Below, piece after piece: positions 42,864 through 54,739 of a stretch of 64,000 bases of DNA. The translations under genes and the position numbers were made by a program. The stretch's first letter is position 1. Each line of letters starts with the position of its first letter. Under the pieces are notes generated by a model. That model made no database searches and was not told where the DNA came from. It saw only the letters and a program-made list of their open reading frames with translations. Source of the DNA: Mycoplasma sp. (GTDB lineage: Bacteria; Bacillota_I; Bacilli_A; Mycoplasmatales; Metamycoplasmataceae); the NCBI GenBank assembly GCA_024244685.1, contig JAAEOJ010000337.1, positions 1-64,000 of the forward strand, read 5' to 3'.

Positions 42864-44939
42864 ATGGCTAGAAAATTTGAATTAAAAGATTATAGAAATA
42901 TTGGTATTATGGCTCATATAGATGCAGGTAAAACCACTACAACAGAGCGTATTTTATACCACACTGGAAAAATTCATAAAATTGGTGAAACACATACTGG
43001 TGAATCACAAATGGATTGAATGGAACAAGAACAAGAGCGTGGAATAACAATCACATCAGCAGCAACAACAGCTTTTTGAAAAGATAAAAGAATTAATATT
43101 ATAGATACACCTGGACATGTTGATTTTACAGTTGAAGTTGAACGTTCTTTACGTGTTCTTGATGGAGCTGTTGCTGTTCTTGATGCTCAATCAGGGGTAG
43201 AACCTCAAACAGAAACTGTTTGAAGACAAGCAACAAATTATAAAGTTCCTAGAATAGTATTTGTAAATAAAATGGATAAAGCAGGAGCGAATTTTGAAGA
43301 GGCTGTTAAATCAGTTAAAGATAGATTATCAGGAAATGCGGTTGCTATTCAATGAAATATTGGTCAAGAAGATTCATTCGAAGGTTTAGTTGATCTTGTT
43401 GAAATGAAAGCTTATTATTTTGATGGAGGAGCTGATGAAGAAGCGGAAATTAAAGATATACCTTCAGATTTAATAGAAATTTGTAATCAAAAACGCCAAG
43501 AATTAGTTGAAGCTGTTGCTGATTATGATGAAGATTTAATGATGCTTGCTTTAGAAGGTGAAGAAGTTGATGCTGAATTATTAAGAAAATCAATACGTAA
43601 AGCAACACTAACATCAGAATTTTTCCCAGCTATTTGTGGAACTGCTTTTAAAAATAAAGGTGTAAAAACAATGTTAGATGCAGTTATTAACTATTTACCA
43701 TCACCTTTAGATGTTCCTGCAATTAAAGGTGTTTTAAAAAATGGTGAAGAAATAGAAAAACCATCTTCAGATGATGAATCTTTTTCAGCACTTGCTTTTA
43801 AAATTATGACTGATCCATTTGTTGGTAAATTAACTTTTTTTAGAGTTTATTCAGGAGTTCTTTCAAAAGGTTCATATATTTTAAATGCAACAAAAGATAA
43901 AAAAGAAAGAATTGGTCGTATTTTAGAAATGCATGCTAATTCTCGGGAAGAAATCGATGAAGTTAGATCAGGTGATATTGCTGCTGGAGTTGGTCTTAAA
44001 GATACAACAACAGGAGATACATTAACAGATCCTTCTAAACCTGTAATTTTAGAACAAATGATTTTTCCAGAACCAGTTATTTCACTTGCTTTAGAACCAG
44101 CATCAAAAGCTGCTTCAGAAAAACTTTCAATTGGTTTACAAAAATTAGCTGAAGAAGATCCTACTTTTAAAACATTTACAGATGAAGATACAGGTCAAAC
44201 AATTATTGCTGGAATGGGTGAATTACATTTAGATATTATTGTTGATAGATTAAAACGTGAATTTAATGTTGAATCTAATGTCGGAGCTCCGCAAGTTGCT
44301 TATCGTGAAACAATTACCAAATCTGCGAAATGTGAAGGTAAATATATTAAACAATCAGGTGGTAAGGGTCAATATGGTCATGTTTGAATTGAATTTGAAC
44401 CAAATGAAACAGCTGCAGGATTTGAATTTGTAGATGCTATTGTTGGTGGAAAAGTTCCTAAAGAATATATTAATTCTGTAAAAGCAGGTATTCAAAACGC
44501 CCTTAAATCAGGTGTTGTAGCTGGTTATGAAATGATAGATGTTAAAGCAACATTATTTGATGGTTCATACCATGATGTCGATTCATCAGAAATGGCTTAT
44601 AAAATAGCTGCTTCAATAGCTCTTAAAAACGGAGCTGAAAATTTAGGAGCAACAATTTTAGAACCTATTATGGATGTTTCAATTATTGTTCCTGCAGATT
44701 ATTTTGGAGATGTTATGGGAGATATTTCTTCTAGAAGAGGACAAATTAAAGGTAATGAAGAAAGGTCTGATGGAGCTCATATTATTAAAGCTGATGTTCC
44801 ATTATCAAATATGTTTGGTTATGCTACAGATCTTAGATCATTTACGCAAGGTCGTGGTACATATCAAATGCAATTTGATCATTATCAACCTGCTCCTAAA
44901 TCAGTTCAAGAAGAAATTAAGAAAAAAAGATCTAAATAA
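42864..44939 (+). CDS. fusA: Elongation factor G
   Basis: The 691-residue translocation GTPase has G1 [12 protein letters not shown], the switch [14 protein letters not shown] and NKMDKAGA, followed by domains II-V ending in the [11 protein letters not shown] region. Several Trp are TGA. The ATG at 42864 follows AAGGAGAT; the earlier in-frame ATG at 42756 lies inside rpsG. Confidence 0.97.
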
Positions 44940-44951
44940 CATAAAAGTTAG

Positions 44952-44975
44952 AATACACTAACATAGTGTATTTTT
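44952..44975 (+). terminator. Terminator of the str operon
   Basis: AATACACTA (44952-44960), loop ACA and TAGTGTATT (44964-44972) form a 9-bp stem followed by T-run. Confidence 0.85.
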
Positions 44976-45036
44976 ATTTTTATATTTATGATATATTTAT
45001 ATTGTAAATTATATAGTGCAAAAAATAGGAGAAAAA

Positions 45037-46803
45037 ATGTTCATATATCAAAATATTATGAAAGGTTTAGCTGGTTTAGCAATTTTTATTGTAGCAATAA
45101 AGCTTATGTCAGGATCTTTAAAATCTATTACAGGAAAGAAAATTGAAAAAGTAATTACATTTTTAAATAAAAATTATATATTTTCTTGTTTAGTTGGGGT
45201 TATTTTTACAACTATGATTCAATCTTCTGATGGCGCTGTAGCTTTAGCTATTGGTTTAGTTGCTGCTGGGTTTTTAGATTTAAAAACAGCTATAGCATTT
45301 ATTCTAGGTGCTAATATTGGTACTGCTACAACATCAATAATTGTTGCAACTTCAGATATACCAACTTTTAATTATATTAAGTATAGTTTATATTTATTTT
45401 CATTTATTGGTGCTTTTGGTTGAATTATTTTTTCTGATGAAAAAAAAACAAGGGTTGCTACTTTATTATTTTCTCTTGGAGCTATATTTGTTGGTCTTTA
45501 TGTAATGGGGCTTGGATTCAAACCTTTAGCAAAAAGTTTAAGTAGTTCTTTAAAAAACTTTAAAAGTCCATTTTTAGCAATGCTAAGTTCAATTGTATTA
45601 ACAGGAATATTCCAATCTTCTTCAGCGGTTGTAACTATTGTTCAAGAATTTTATGCTTCTCAAAAAGATAGTAAAGATGCATGATCACAAGGGATATTTT
45701 CAACTCAAGTTGCTCTTGGTATGGTTATTGGAGCTAATATAGGAACTACTTTCACAGCTTTAATAGCCTCTTTAGGAAACAGAAATAAAGATACAAAGAG
45801 GATTGCTCTTATTTGATTATTTACTAATACTATTATGGCTATAATAATAATGCCTATGGTTTCATTTGGCAATTCACCATTTTCAGAATTAGTTAAGAAA
45901 ATAAATTCATCAGCAATTTTATATGAGGGTAAAAGAATGAACTCTAAATTTGATTTAGCTATTGGACATATGTTATTTAACACTTTTTTAGTTATTTTAT
46001 TTTTACCTTTTACAAAACAACTTGCATGATTATCTAATAAAATTATTAAAACCAAACAAAAAAACAAAAAAACAAATTATCAAATATCACTACCTCAAAC
46101 ACTTTTATATGAATCACCTCAAATTGCATATAAAACTTCTAAAAAAGCTGTTTCTACATTAGGAGAAATGCAAAGAGATGCCATAATTGTTTTAACTAAT
46201 TATCTTAAAGAACCGACAAAAGAAGGATACAAAGATTTTTTACATTTACAAGATATTATAAATAAAGTTAGAACTAATATTTCTTTATTTTTAGTACAAC
46301 TAGGTAGTAGGCAAATTTCTAGGACAATCGCTAATAGAATAATGTCATTAACTTTATGTATGAGAGCTTTTGATAGTAATGTTAATTTAGGAGAAGATTT
46401 TTTAAAAGAGTTTAATAAAGCTATTATTAAACGTGGGAAAACGATTGAAATGAATAAAGATATGATAAGCGAATTAATTCAATTATTATTAATTTTATCT
46501 TCATCTACAAAGCGTGCATATAAAATAGTAAGAAAAAATTCTATAAAAAATAATAAAGAACTAAATGAATTAAATTCTGCTTTTACATCACTAATAGAAA
46601 AGTTTAGAACAAATCATTTAAATAGACAAATTAAAAAACTTAATATAAATAAAGTTGATTCACTACTTTTATTACAATTATTAGAAAGAATGAATAGACA
46701 TATAGTTGGTATTGTTAAATATCAAAATTTTAGCAAGAATAAAACTGAACCATTTCATATATCAAAAGAGCTTTCTCAAGAAATTAAATCTTTAAATAAA
46801 TAA
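45037..46803 (+). CDS. Na/Pi cotransporter-like protein with PhoU-like tail
   Basis: The 588-residue protein has two copies of the NptA/PNaS signature: MIQSSDGAVALAIGL with GANIGTATTS, and GIFQSSSAVVTIV with GANIGTTFTA. Eight or so helices fill the first ~350 residues. The last ~200 are soluble and helical like PhoU, as in YjbB-type proteins. A role in phosphate movement is inferred from the family. The ATG at 45037 follows ATAGGAGAA; a GTG at 45016 is less likely. Confidence 0.87.
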
Positions 46804-46852
46804 TATTTTTATCTAAAATAAAGAGTATTTTTTATTTTCAATTTTTAAAATT

Positions 46853-47022
46853 ATGTTAAAATAAATAAGCATAAAGAAATACATTTATTTAAAATTTTAT
46901 GGATAGGACCAAGATGAAAGACTTGGCAATGGTGGTTTATTCGAATAAACATTTTTATATAATTTTTTATATAATAAATAAAAAGTAAAATGTATTTTTA
47001 TACATATATGAAAGGAAATCAA
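46853..47022 (+). promoter_or_regulatory. Promoter and long structured leader of tuf
   Basis: ATGTTAAAAT at 46853-46862 is the likely extended -10. The ~150-nt leader contains CCAAG (46909-46913) / CTTGG (46922-46926), then the perfect palindrome GTTTATTCGAATAAAC (46935-46950) followed by an A/T-rich tract with T-runs, and ATGTAT-TTTT-ATACAT near 46990-47005. This looks like an attenuator or stability element. No known riboswitch family could be assigned. Confidence 0.45.
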
Positions 47023-48207
47023 ATGGCAGAAAAATTTGACAGAAGTAAAGCTCACGTTAATATTGGTACAATTGGTCATGTTGATCATGGTAAAACAACA
47101 TTAACAGCAGCTATTGCTACAGTTCTTGCTAAAAAAGGACTATCAGAAGCAAAAGATTATGCTTCAATTGATAACGCTCCTGAAGAAAAAGAGCGTGGAA
47201 TTACAATTAATACTTCTCATATTGAATATTCAACTGAGAAGAGACACTATGCACATGTTGACTGTCCAGGTCACGCTGATTATGTTAAAAACATGATTAC
47301 TGGTGCTGCGCAAATGGATGGAGCAATTTTAGTTGTTGCATCTACAGATGGACCTATGCCTCAAACTAGAGAACACATCTTATTATCAAGACAAGTTGGT
47401 GTTCCTAAAATTGTTGTATTTTTAAATAAAGTAGACATGTTAGAGGGCGAAGAAGAAATGATCGAACTTGTAGAAATGGAAGTTAGAGAATTATTAACAG
47501 AGTATGGATTTGATGGTGACAATGCACCAGTTATTAAAGGTTCAGCTCTTAAAGCTCTTGAAGGTGAAGCTAAATATGAAGAAAAAATTATAGAATTAAT
47601 GAATTCTGTTGATGAATATATTGAAGAACCAACAAGAGATACAGACAAACCATTTTTAATGGCTGTTGAAGATGTATTTACAATCACAGGTCGTGGTACA
47701 GTTGCTACAGGTCGTGTTGAACGTGGAACATTAAATGTTGGAGATGAAATTGAAATTGTTGGTATTAAAGATACAGCAAAAACAACAGTTACAGGAATTG
47801 AAATGTTCCGTAAATTATTAGATCAAGCTTTAGCTGGTGATAATGCAGGATTATTATTACGTGGTATTGCTAGAGAAGAAATTGAACGTGGTCAAGTTCT
47901 TGCTAAACCAGGATCAGTTAAACCTCATTCAAAATTCAAAGCTCAAATTTACGCACTTAAAAAAGAAGAAGGTGGACGTCATACTCCATTCTTTAAAAAT
48001 TATAAACCTCAATTCTATTTCAGAACAACTGATGTTACAGGAGGAGTTGAACTTCCTTCAGGAACAGAAATGGTTATGCCAGGAGATAATGTTGAATTAA
48101 CAGTTATCTTAATTAACCCAGTTGCTATTGAAGAAGGAACAAAATTCTCAATTAGAGAAGGTGGACGTACAGTTGGTGCGGGTTCAGTTGTTTCAATTAT
48201 TGAATAA
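47023..48207 (+). CDS. tuf: Elongation factor Tu
   Basis: The 394-residue EF-Tu has GHVDHGKT (P-loop), DCPGHADY (switch II) and NKVD, with domains 2 and 3 intact ([34 protein letters not shown]). The ATG at 47023 follows GAAAGGAAA and gives the family start [13 protein letters not shown]. It stands apart from the str operon. Confidence 0.98.
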   Translation: MAEKFDRSKAHVNIGTIGHVDHGKTTLTAAIATVLAKKGLSEAKDYASIDNAPEEKERGITINTSHIEYSTEKRHYAHVDCPGHADYVKNMITGAAQMDGAILVVASTDGPMPQTREHILLSRQVGVPKIVVFLNKVDMLEGEEEMIELVEMEVRELLTEYGFDGDNAPVIKGSALKALEGEAKYEEKIIELMNSVDEYIEEPTRDTDKPFLMAVEDVFTITGRGTVATGRVERGTLNVGDEIEIVGIKDTAKTTVTGIEMFRKLLDQALAGDNAGLLLRGIAREEIERGQVLAKPGSVKPHSKFKAQIYALKKEEGGRHTPFFKNYKPQFYFRTTDVTGGVELPSGTEMVMPGDNVELTVILINPVAIEEGTKFSIREGGRTVGAGSVVSIIE

Positions 48208-48238
48208 TTTAAAATATAATTATTTAAATATTAAAATT

Positions 48239-48266
48239 ATTACTCAATTAAATTGAGTAATTTTTA
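48239..48266 (+). terminator. Terminator after tuf
   Basis: TTACTCAAT (48240-48248), loop TAA and ATTGAGTAA (48252-48260) followed by five T. Confidence 0.85.
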
Positions 48267-48397
48267 TTATTTTTTATTTAATATATATTAAAATATTTTA
48301 AATATAAATATTTATAAGTTAGGTATTTTCTGAATTATAAGGATTCTTTTCTAGTACTATTTTAGCAACATAAAATAATTTAGTATAATTTTTAAAT

Positions 48398-49597
48398 ATG
48401 AATAATTTAGCAAACGATTTAAGACCTAAAAAATTAGAAGATATTATTGGACAAAAACACATAATACCGTTTTTAAAAAAAATAATTATTAAAAAAGCAA
48501 CAACTTCAATTTTATTTTATGGAAAACCGGGTATAGGTAAAACAACAATTTCTAAAATACTTGCGAATGAATTAGGTTTACCTTTTATGATGTTTAATGC
48601 AGCTAAAGATTCTAAATCAGATTTAGTAAAAATAATCTCTAATTATGATGTTATTATAATTGATGAAATACATAGATTGAATAAAGATAAGCAAGATATA
48701 CTTTTATCTTATATTGAAAATTCAAATATAATAGTTTATGCAACAACTACAGAAAATCCTTATCGTATAATTAATCCTGCCGTTAGATCAAGGATGCATA
48801 TTTTAGCTTTAGAATCTATTAATGAAGAAGATATAACCGAAGGAATCCAACATATAATAAAAAAATATAATTTAGATATAAAGATAGATAAAGAAAATTT
48901 AAACTCTATATCAAAAATTGCTTCAGGAGATTTTAGGTCAGCTTTAAACATAATTGATTTAATAGAAAGGTTTTATCCAACTGAAACTATAACAAAAGAA
49001 ATGATAAAAGAAGTTTTACCTTCAATTAATTTTTATTCAGATAAATCGGGTGATGTTCATTATGATTTATTATCGGCTTTCCATAAATCATTGCGAGGTT
49101 CAAATATTGATGCAGTTTTATATTATGGAATATTAATAGCTGAATCAGGTGATATACAAGGTTTATTTAGAAGGATGTTAGCAGTTTGTTATGAAGATAT
49201 AGGTTTAGCCAATCCGGGGATGGGAATAAAGCTTGAAGCATCGATTAAAGCTATAGAGAGGTTGGGTTTTCCTGAAGCATATAATCCATTAAGCTTTATA
49301 TTAATTGAATTAGCTAATTCACCAAAATCAAATTCATCTTATTTAGCTAAAAATAAAGTTTTAGAAAAAATTAAAGAAGGACATGTATATGAAGTTCCTT
49401 CACATTTAAAAGATAAATCTTATAGATATTCATCAACATTTAATGATGATGAATATAAATATCCGCATAATTTCAAAAATAATTGAATTGATCAACAATA
49501 CTTACCTAATGAAATTAAAGACGAAAAATTCTATAAACATCAAAAAAACTCTAATGAAATTAAATATTTTGAATATTGAAAAGAAATAAAAAAATAA
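48398..49597 (+). CDS. rarA: Replication-associated recombination ATPase RarA (MgsA)
   Basis: The 399-residue AAA+ protein starts NNLANDLRPKKLEDIIGQKHI and has Walker A GKPGIGKTT and Walker B IIDEIHRLNKD. The MgsA-specific C-terminal part (HYDLLSAFHKSLRGSNIDAVLYY, ARMLA-like RRMLAVCYEDIGLANP) follows. It acts at stalled replication forks. Three TGA codons near the end are Trp. TATAAT at 48384-48389 ends eight bases before the ATG. Confidence 0.93.
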
Positions 49598-49619
49598 TTG
49601 ATTTATCAATTATTTTTTT
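49593..49619. terminator. Shared terminator, rarA and degV-family gene
   Basis: AATAATTG (49593-49600), loop ATTTAT and CAATTATT (49607-49614) with A- and T-runs on either side. It includes the rarA stop and overlaps the stop of the convergent gene. Confidence 0.7.
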
Positions 49620-50470
49620 ATTTCTTTTTTATATGCTGATATTGATATTGCTCCAATACCACATTGAATACCATTTGCTATACAAGAAACAGATATTTTA
49701 AAATCATGAATTCCTGCATCATTTAATTTTTTAATTGCTATATTTTTTGTGTTTTCTTTTGTTGTGTGAATTAAATGAAATTCATAATCGTTTATATTTT
49801 TTTCGCCAATAGACTCAATAATTCTTTTTATTATAGTTGTAACAGATTTTGCAAATCCTCTTCTTATACCCCTAACTTCTGGTGAACCATCAACGTATTT
49901 TATCATAGGAATAATAGATAATTTAGAGAGAAGAAATTTAGAACCTTTTTTAATTCTTCCTCCTTTTTGAATTTGTTCAATATTTTCAGGCAAGATTCAA
50001 GTATGTGTATTAGACTTTTCTCATTTTTTAACTTCCAATAAAACATCATCTAAATTTCTTCCTGCATTAACCTCTTCCAATATATACTTAGATGCTTTTA
50101 AGTATGCGGGTCCAGATAAAGAGTTATCAACCACTTTAAATTTATCGCCCAATTCTTTTGCTATTATTGAAGCTGTAGAAAATGCGGAAGACATTTTAGA
50201 ACCGATACAAATATAAATTATTTTTTCATACTTATCTTTAATTTCTTTAAATAATTTTTCAATATCAGCTGGATTAGGTTGTGAAGTTTTTTTATCTTTA
50301 GCTTTATCAACCATTTTCATAGCATCTTCAAAGCTATTAAAGTCTTTACCTTCTTTATATAACTTATTATCTAATATGATTTGTAAAGAAAGATAATGCA
50401 AACCATTTTTTTTAGCCTCTTTTTCTGTTAAACCAGAAAAAGAATCTATTACTATACCTAATTTTTTCAT
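49610..50470 (-). CDS. DegV family fatty-acid-binding protein
   Basis: The 286-residue protein starts MKKLGIVIDSFSGLT and contains TSQPNPADIEKLF and IGSKMSSAFSTASI, the lipid-contacting blocks of DegV proteins. Related FakB proteins present fatty acids to FakA kinase, allowing use of host lipids. TGA encodes two Trp near residue 160. Which fatty acid it binds cannot be told. Confidence 0.92.
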
Positions 50471-50537
50471 AATTTTATTATACCATATGCTTAATATGGT
50501 AAGTTTAACAAATTATTATTTTATTTTTTAAAAAAAA

Positions 50538-50567
50538 TTAGCAGAAAAGTAGAAAGAGTGCTAAAAT
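50538..50567 (+). promoter_or_regulatory. CIRCE-like operator and -10 of dnaJ
   Basis: TTAGCAGAA (50538-50546), nine bases, then GAGTGCTAA (50556-50564). The right arm and spacing match the CIRCE consensus TTAGCACTC-N9-GAGTGCTAA exactly; the left arm keeps six of nine. CTAAAAT overlaps the right arm and provides a -10 at 50562-50567, so HrcA binding would block the promoter. No hrcA is in the window. Confidence 0.8.
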
Positions 50568-50574
50568 AAATAGT

Positions 50575-51672
50575 ATGAATATAAAAAGAGATTATTATGA
50601 AATTTTAAATGTACCTAAAAATGCAGAACAATCTGATATTAAAAGAGCATTTAGAAAACTGGCTATGAAATATCATCCAGATAGAAATAAAGAAGCAGAT
50701 GCAGAAGATAAATTTAAAGAAATAAATCAAGCATACGAAATTCTTTCAGACCCAGAGAAAAGAAGATCTTACGATCAATTTGGTCATTCAGCCTTTGAAC
50801 AAGGTGGTATGGGTTCAGGTGGATTTAATGGTTTTAATGGTTCTGATTTTTCAGATATATTTGGAGATATATTTGGAGGGGCATTTGGTGGAAGAGAACA
50901 AAGAAATTCAACAAATAAAGGAGAAAATTATCAAACTACAGTTACAATTGATTTTATGTCAGCTATATTAGGTAAAAATATTTCAAGAACTTTACCAAAA
51001 TATGAAGTATGTAAAGGATGTTCTGGATCTGGAGCTCACAGTAAAAATGATGTTTCTGTTTGTTCTAGTTGTCAAGGTTCTGGTTCAATAATGAAAGCTT
51101 TAAGAACACCTTTTGGATTAGTTAATTCAACAGTAACATGTGATGATTGTGGAGGAGAAGGTAAAAGAATAACAAAAAAATGTTTAGAATGTAATGGTGA
51201 TAAAATTACAATTAATAAAAAAGAAATCGAAATTAAAATACCTGCTGGAATTAATAATGGCCAAAATATTATAGTTCAAGGATTTGGTGGGCCTGGTCAT
51301 AATGGCGGAGCTTCCGGAGATTTATATCTACAAGCAAATATTATAGAACACAAATATTTTACTAGAGAAGGTAACAATTTATTTTTAGATGTTCCTGTTT
51401 CAGTTATAGATATAATTAAAGGAAATTATATTGATATTCCAACACCATATGGAACTGAGCAAGTAAAAGTTTCTAGCAAGATTACTTCAGGAACAAGACT
51501 AATTTTAAATAATAGAGGAGTCCCATCTGTTTCTAATGGAAGGAAAGGGGATTTAATTATTACAATAAATATTTATGTTCCAAAAACAAACACAAAAGAA
51601 ACTAATGAACTTTTAAAAATATTTGAAAAAGTAAAAGATAAAAAATCAAGTAAATGATTAAAAGAATTTTAA
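50575..51672 (+). CDS. dnaJ: Chaperone protein DnaJ
   Basis: The 365-residue full-length DnaJ has the J domain with HPD (MKYHPDRNKEA), a Gly/Phe-rich linker (~75-115), four zinc CxxCxGxG-type repeats (CKGCSGSG, CSSCQGSG, CDDCGGEG, CLECNGDK) and the C-terminal substrate domain. It stimulates DnaK. The ATG lies seven bases behind the -10 box, so the mRNA should be leaderless. TGA near the end is Trp. Confidence 0.97.
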
Positions 51673-51695
51673 AACAACTTTCAGTTGTTTTTTTA
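51671..51695 (+). terminator. Terminator after dnaJ
   Basis: AAAACAACT (51671-51679), loop TTC and AGTTGTTTT (51683-51691) plus T-run, overlapping the end of the dnaJ stop codon. Confidence 0.85.
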
Positions 51696-51735
51696 TTTTT
51701 AAATTTAAAAAAGACATAAATAGTTAAGGAGGAAA

Positions 51736-52713
51736 ATGAAAAAAGAAATTAAAAGTATAATATCAGATATTCACTCTATTTTTGGTAAAGAGTCAATAAT
51801 GACATTAGGAAAGAAACCCCAACAAAATATTGATGTAATATCAACTGGTTCTTTATTTATAAATTCAGCACTAGGAATAGGAGGGTATCCAAAAGGAAGA
51901 ATAGTAGAGATATATGGACCTGAATCTTCAGGAAAAACAACTTTAGCATTACACGCTATTGCTGAAGTACAAAAAAAAGGTGGTATTTGTGCTTTTGTAG
52001 ATGTTGAGCATGCAATAGATCCAAAATACTCAAAAGATTTAAAAGTTAATATAGATGATTTATTGTTATCTCAACCAGATTCTGCAGAGCAAGCATTAGA
52101 GATAGTAGATATTCTTTCAAAAAGTTCAAATGTTGATCTTATAGTTGTTGATTCTGTTGCTGCTTTAGTTCCTGAAGTTGAGTTAGAAGGAAAAATGAAC
52201 GATCAAACAATAGGATTACAAGCAAGATTAATGTCAAAAGCATTAAGAAAAATAACAGGTTCTTTAAGTAAAACAAATACAACAGTTCTATTTATCAATC
52301 AAATAAGAGAAAAAATAGGAGTTATGTTTGGAAGTCCTGAAACCACACCAGGAGGAAGATCCCTTAAATTTTATTCTTCTATAAGAATGGAAATAAGAAG
52401 AATTTCTTCACTTACTTCTTCTTCAAAAATCATTGGTAATAATGTAAGAGTCAAAGTGGTTAAAAATAAAATGGCTCCACCATTCCAACAAATAGAAACA
52501 GAAATATATTTTGGGAAAGGAATAAGCAAAGAATCAGAAATTATAAAAATGGCTGAAAAATTTGGTATTTTATTAAAAAATGGTTCTTGATATAAATATA
52601 AAAACAAAAATATAGCTCACGGAAAAGAAAAATTAATTAAATTATTATCAACAGATAAAGAATTATTAAAACAAATTAATAAAGAATTATTAATAAAACA
52701 AAATGAAAATTAA
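51736..52713 (+). CDS. recA: Recombinase RecA
   Basis: The 325-residue RecA has Walker [10 protein letters not shown] (61-69), [23 protein letters not shown], the Walker B region [12 protein letters not shown] and the loop L2 [15 protein letters not shown]. The acidic C-terminal tail of E. coli RecA is missing, as in many Mollicutes. AAGGAGGAAA precedes the ATG. The last 11 nt overlap the exporter gene. Confidence 0.97.
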
Positions 52714-54739
52714 TAAACAAACAGATGTAAAAGATTGCGGTCTATTTATTTTGCAATCTTTTTATCATATGTTTTATAATGAATGAATAGATATAAATAA
52801 GTTAAAAATGATATCTAGATATGGAAAAAAAGGAATGAATATATCTGGTTTATCACAAACAGCTGATACAATAGGTTTAAAATTAACTCCCATGAAAGGT
52901 GAATTTGAAGCTTTTAAAGAATTAAAAATAAATAAACCTATAATAACACTAATTGGAAACAAAGTTGAAAATCATTATATAATTATAACTTCTTATAAAA
53001 ATGATAAAATTTATTTCCTTGATCCAATCAGCGGGAAAAAATCAAAAATGAATTTAAAAACATTTAAAGAACTATTTCTTGGTGTAATTATATATGTTGA
53101 AAAAACCTCTATTAAAAATAAAAACAAAAAACAGAATAATTTTATTGAATCTATTTTAAAATTTAAAAAGCATATTCCTGCTTTATTAATTTCTATATGT
53201 TTAACAATAATATTCAATATGTCTAGCTCGATATTATTAAAGGTTATTGTTGATAAAGTTATCCCTGCCGGTATGCATAATACCCTTCTTATTTTAATAT
53301 TAGGATTTTCTACTTTAGGAGTGATTGGAGTAATCAATAATGGGGTTAGAAACTACATAATTTATAAAATATACTTAAGAATAAATAGAGATATGTTTTT
53401 AGATATTAATTATAGAATAAAAAATACTGAATTAGAATATTTAAATAAACTAACAAAAGTTGATATTTTAAGGAGAATTAACTTAATTGAACCGATTTCT
53501 TTATTTTTGAGTTCAGCATTTTTTTCTATTTTTCTTGAAACAACATCGCTTATTATTTCTTTAAGTTTTATGTTATGAATAAAACCAGAGTTATTATTGA
53601 TAAGTATTATAGGGTCAATTGTAATAATACTAATAATATTATTAAATAAGAATTTATTAAATAAAAAATACGATAATTATATAAAAAAACAATTAGATTT
53701 AAATTCTAATATATTTGATACAGTTAATACATTAAAACAAAACAGAACAAAAGAACATAAAGATTATTCATCAATAAAAACAGAAAAAAGCTTTTTGAGT
53801 TTTAAAAATAAAGATTTAAGTATTTGAAATCTAAATAATGTTTTCGATGCATTAGAAGAGACTGTATCTTCATTACTCCCAATAATAGTTATAGGATTTG
53901 CTACTAATATGGTTATTGAAAATAAACTTTCAATTGGATTAATGGTTTTATTTTTATCCATGATGAATTATTTTTTATCACCTCTAAAAAATATTTCTCA
54001 TACAATTATGAAGTATCCTTTAATTAAAAAAGAAATGGAAATGTTGGATTTTATTTATAGTTTACCTTTAGAGAAAAAGAATATTAAAGGTATTAAAATT
54101 GATGAAATTAAAAAAATTGAATTTAAAAATTTTAAATTCTCTTATGAAGTTGATAAGCCAATTTTGAGTTTTAAAAAATTTGAAATTAATGATTCTATTC
54201 ATTTAATAGGGAATAATGGAACAGGAAAAACAACTTTATTAAACATTATTAATTTTAATTATCTTCCTAAGGGAGTTAGTATCAACGGAATTCCATCAAA
54301 ACAATTTTATTTAGAAAAATTAAGGGAACAAGTTTATACTAATCAACCAAACGACTTTTTACCTAAGCAAACAGTTATGGATTATGCTACATTAGGAGAT
54401 CCTTTAAAATTAGATAAATTTATTAAAAATATAACAAGAAATGGAGTATTAAAAATTATGAAAGATAAAAATATTTATTTGGATGCAACAATTTTAAATA
54501 ACGGAGAAAATTTTTCTTCAGGTCAAAAACAAATAATAAAACTACTACCTTTATTTAGTAGCAATTACTCAATAATTATTATTGATGAGGGATTAGAGAA
54601 TTTAGATATAGATACAAGATTAAAAATTTCTAAAGTAATTTCTAAAGAACAAGAAAATGCAAAATTTATTGAAATATCACATACAGGTAAGTTTATTAAA
54701 GAAAAGTCTAAAGAAGTTAACATTGAAAAAATTGATTAG
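52703..54739 (+). CDS. Peptidase C39 domain-containing ABC exporter
   Basis: The joined 678-residue protein has three parts. Residues 1-130 are a C39 peptidase: Cys12 in QTDVKDCG, His91 in NHYIII and Asp107 in FLDP form the expected catalytic set. Residues ~145-420 hold about six membrane helices. The C-terminal ATPase has GNNGTGKTT (~503), an altered signature FSSGQKQ (~604), DEG Walker B (~628) and a His switch ISHT. Such exporters cut double-glycine leader peptides and export the product, often bacteriocins or signals. It overlaps recA and is followed by a HlyD-like gene. The substrate is not apparent. Confidence 0.88.

Noticed and set aside
44674-44961. Plus-strand ORF overlapping the fusA end
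   Set aside because: Out-of-frame shadow of fusA with low-complexity Leu/Lys composition and no ribosome site.
46869-47022. tuf leader as a T-box
   Set aside because: It has TGGTGG and hairpins but not the AAGAGTCC or GTTGGCCC blocks shared by glyS and hisS, and EF-Tu is not a usual T-box gene.
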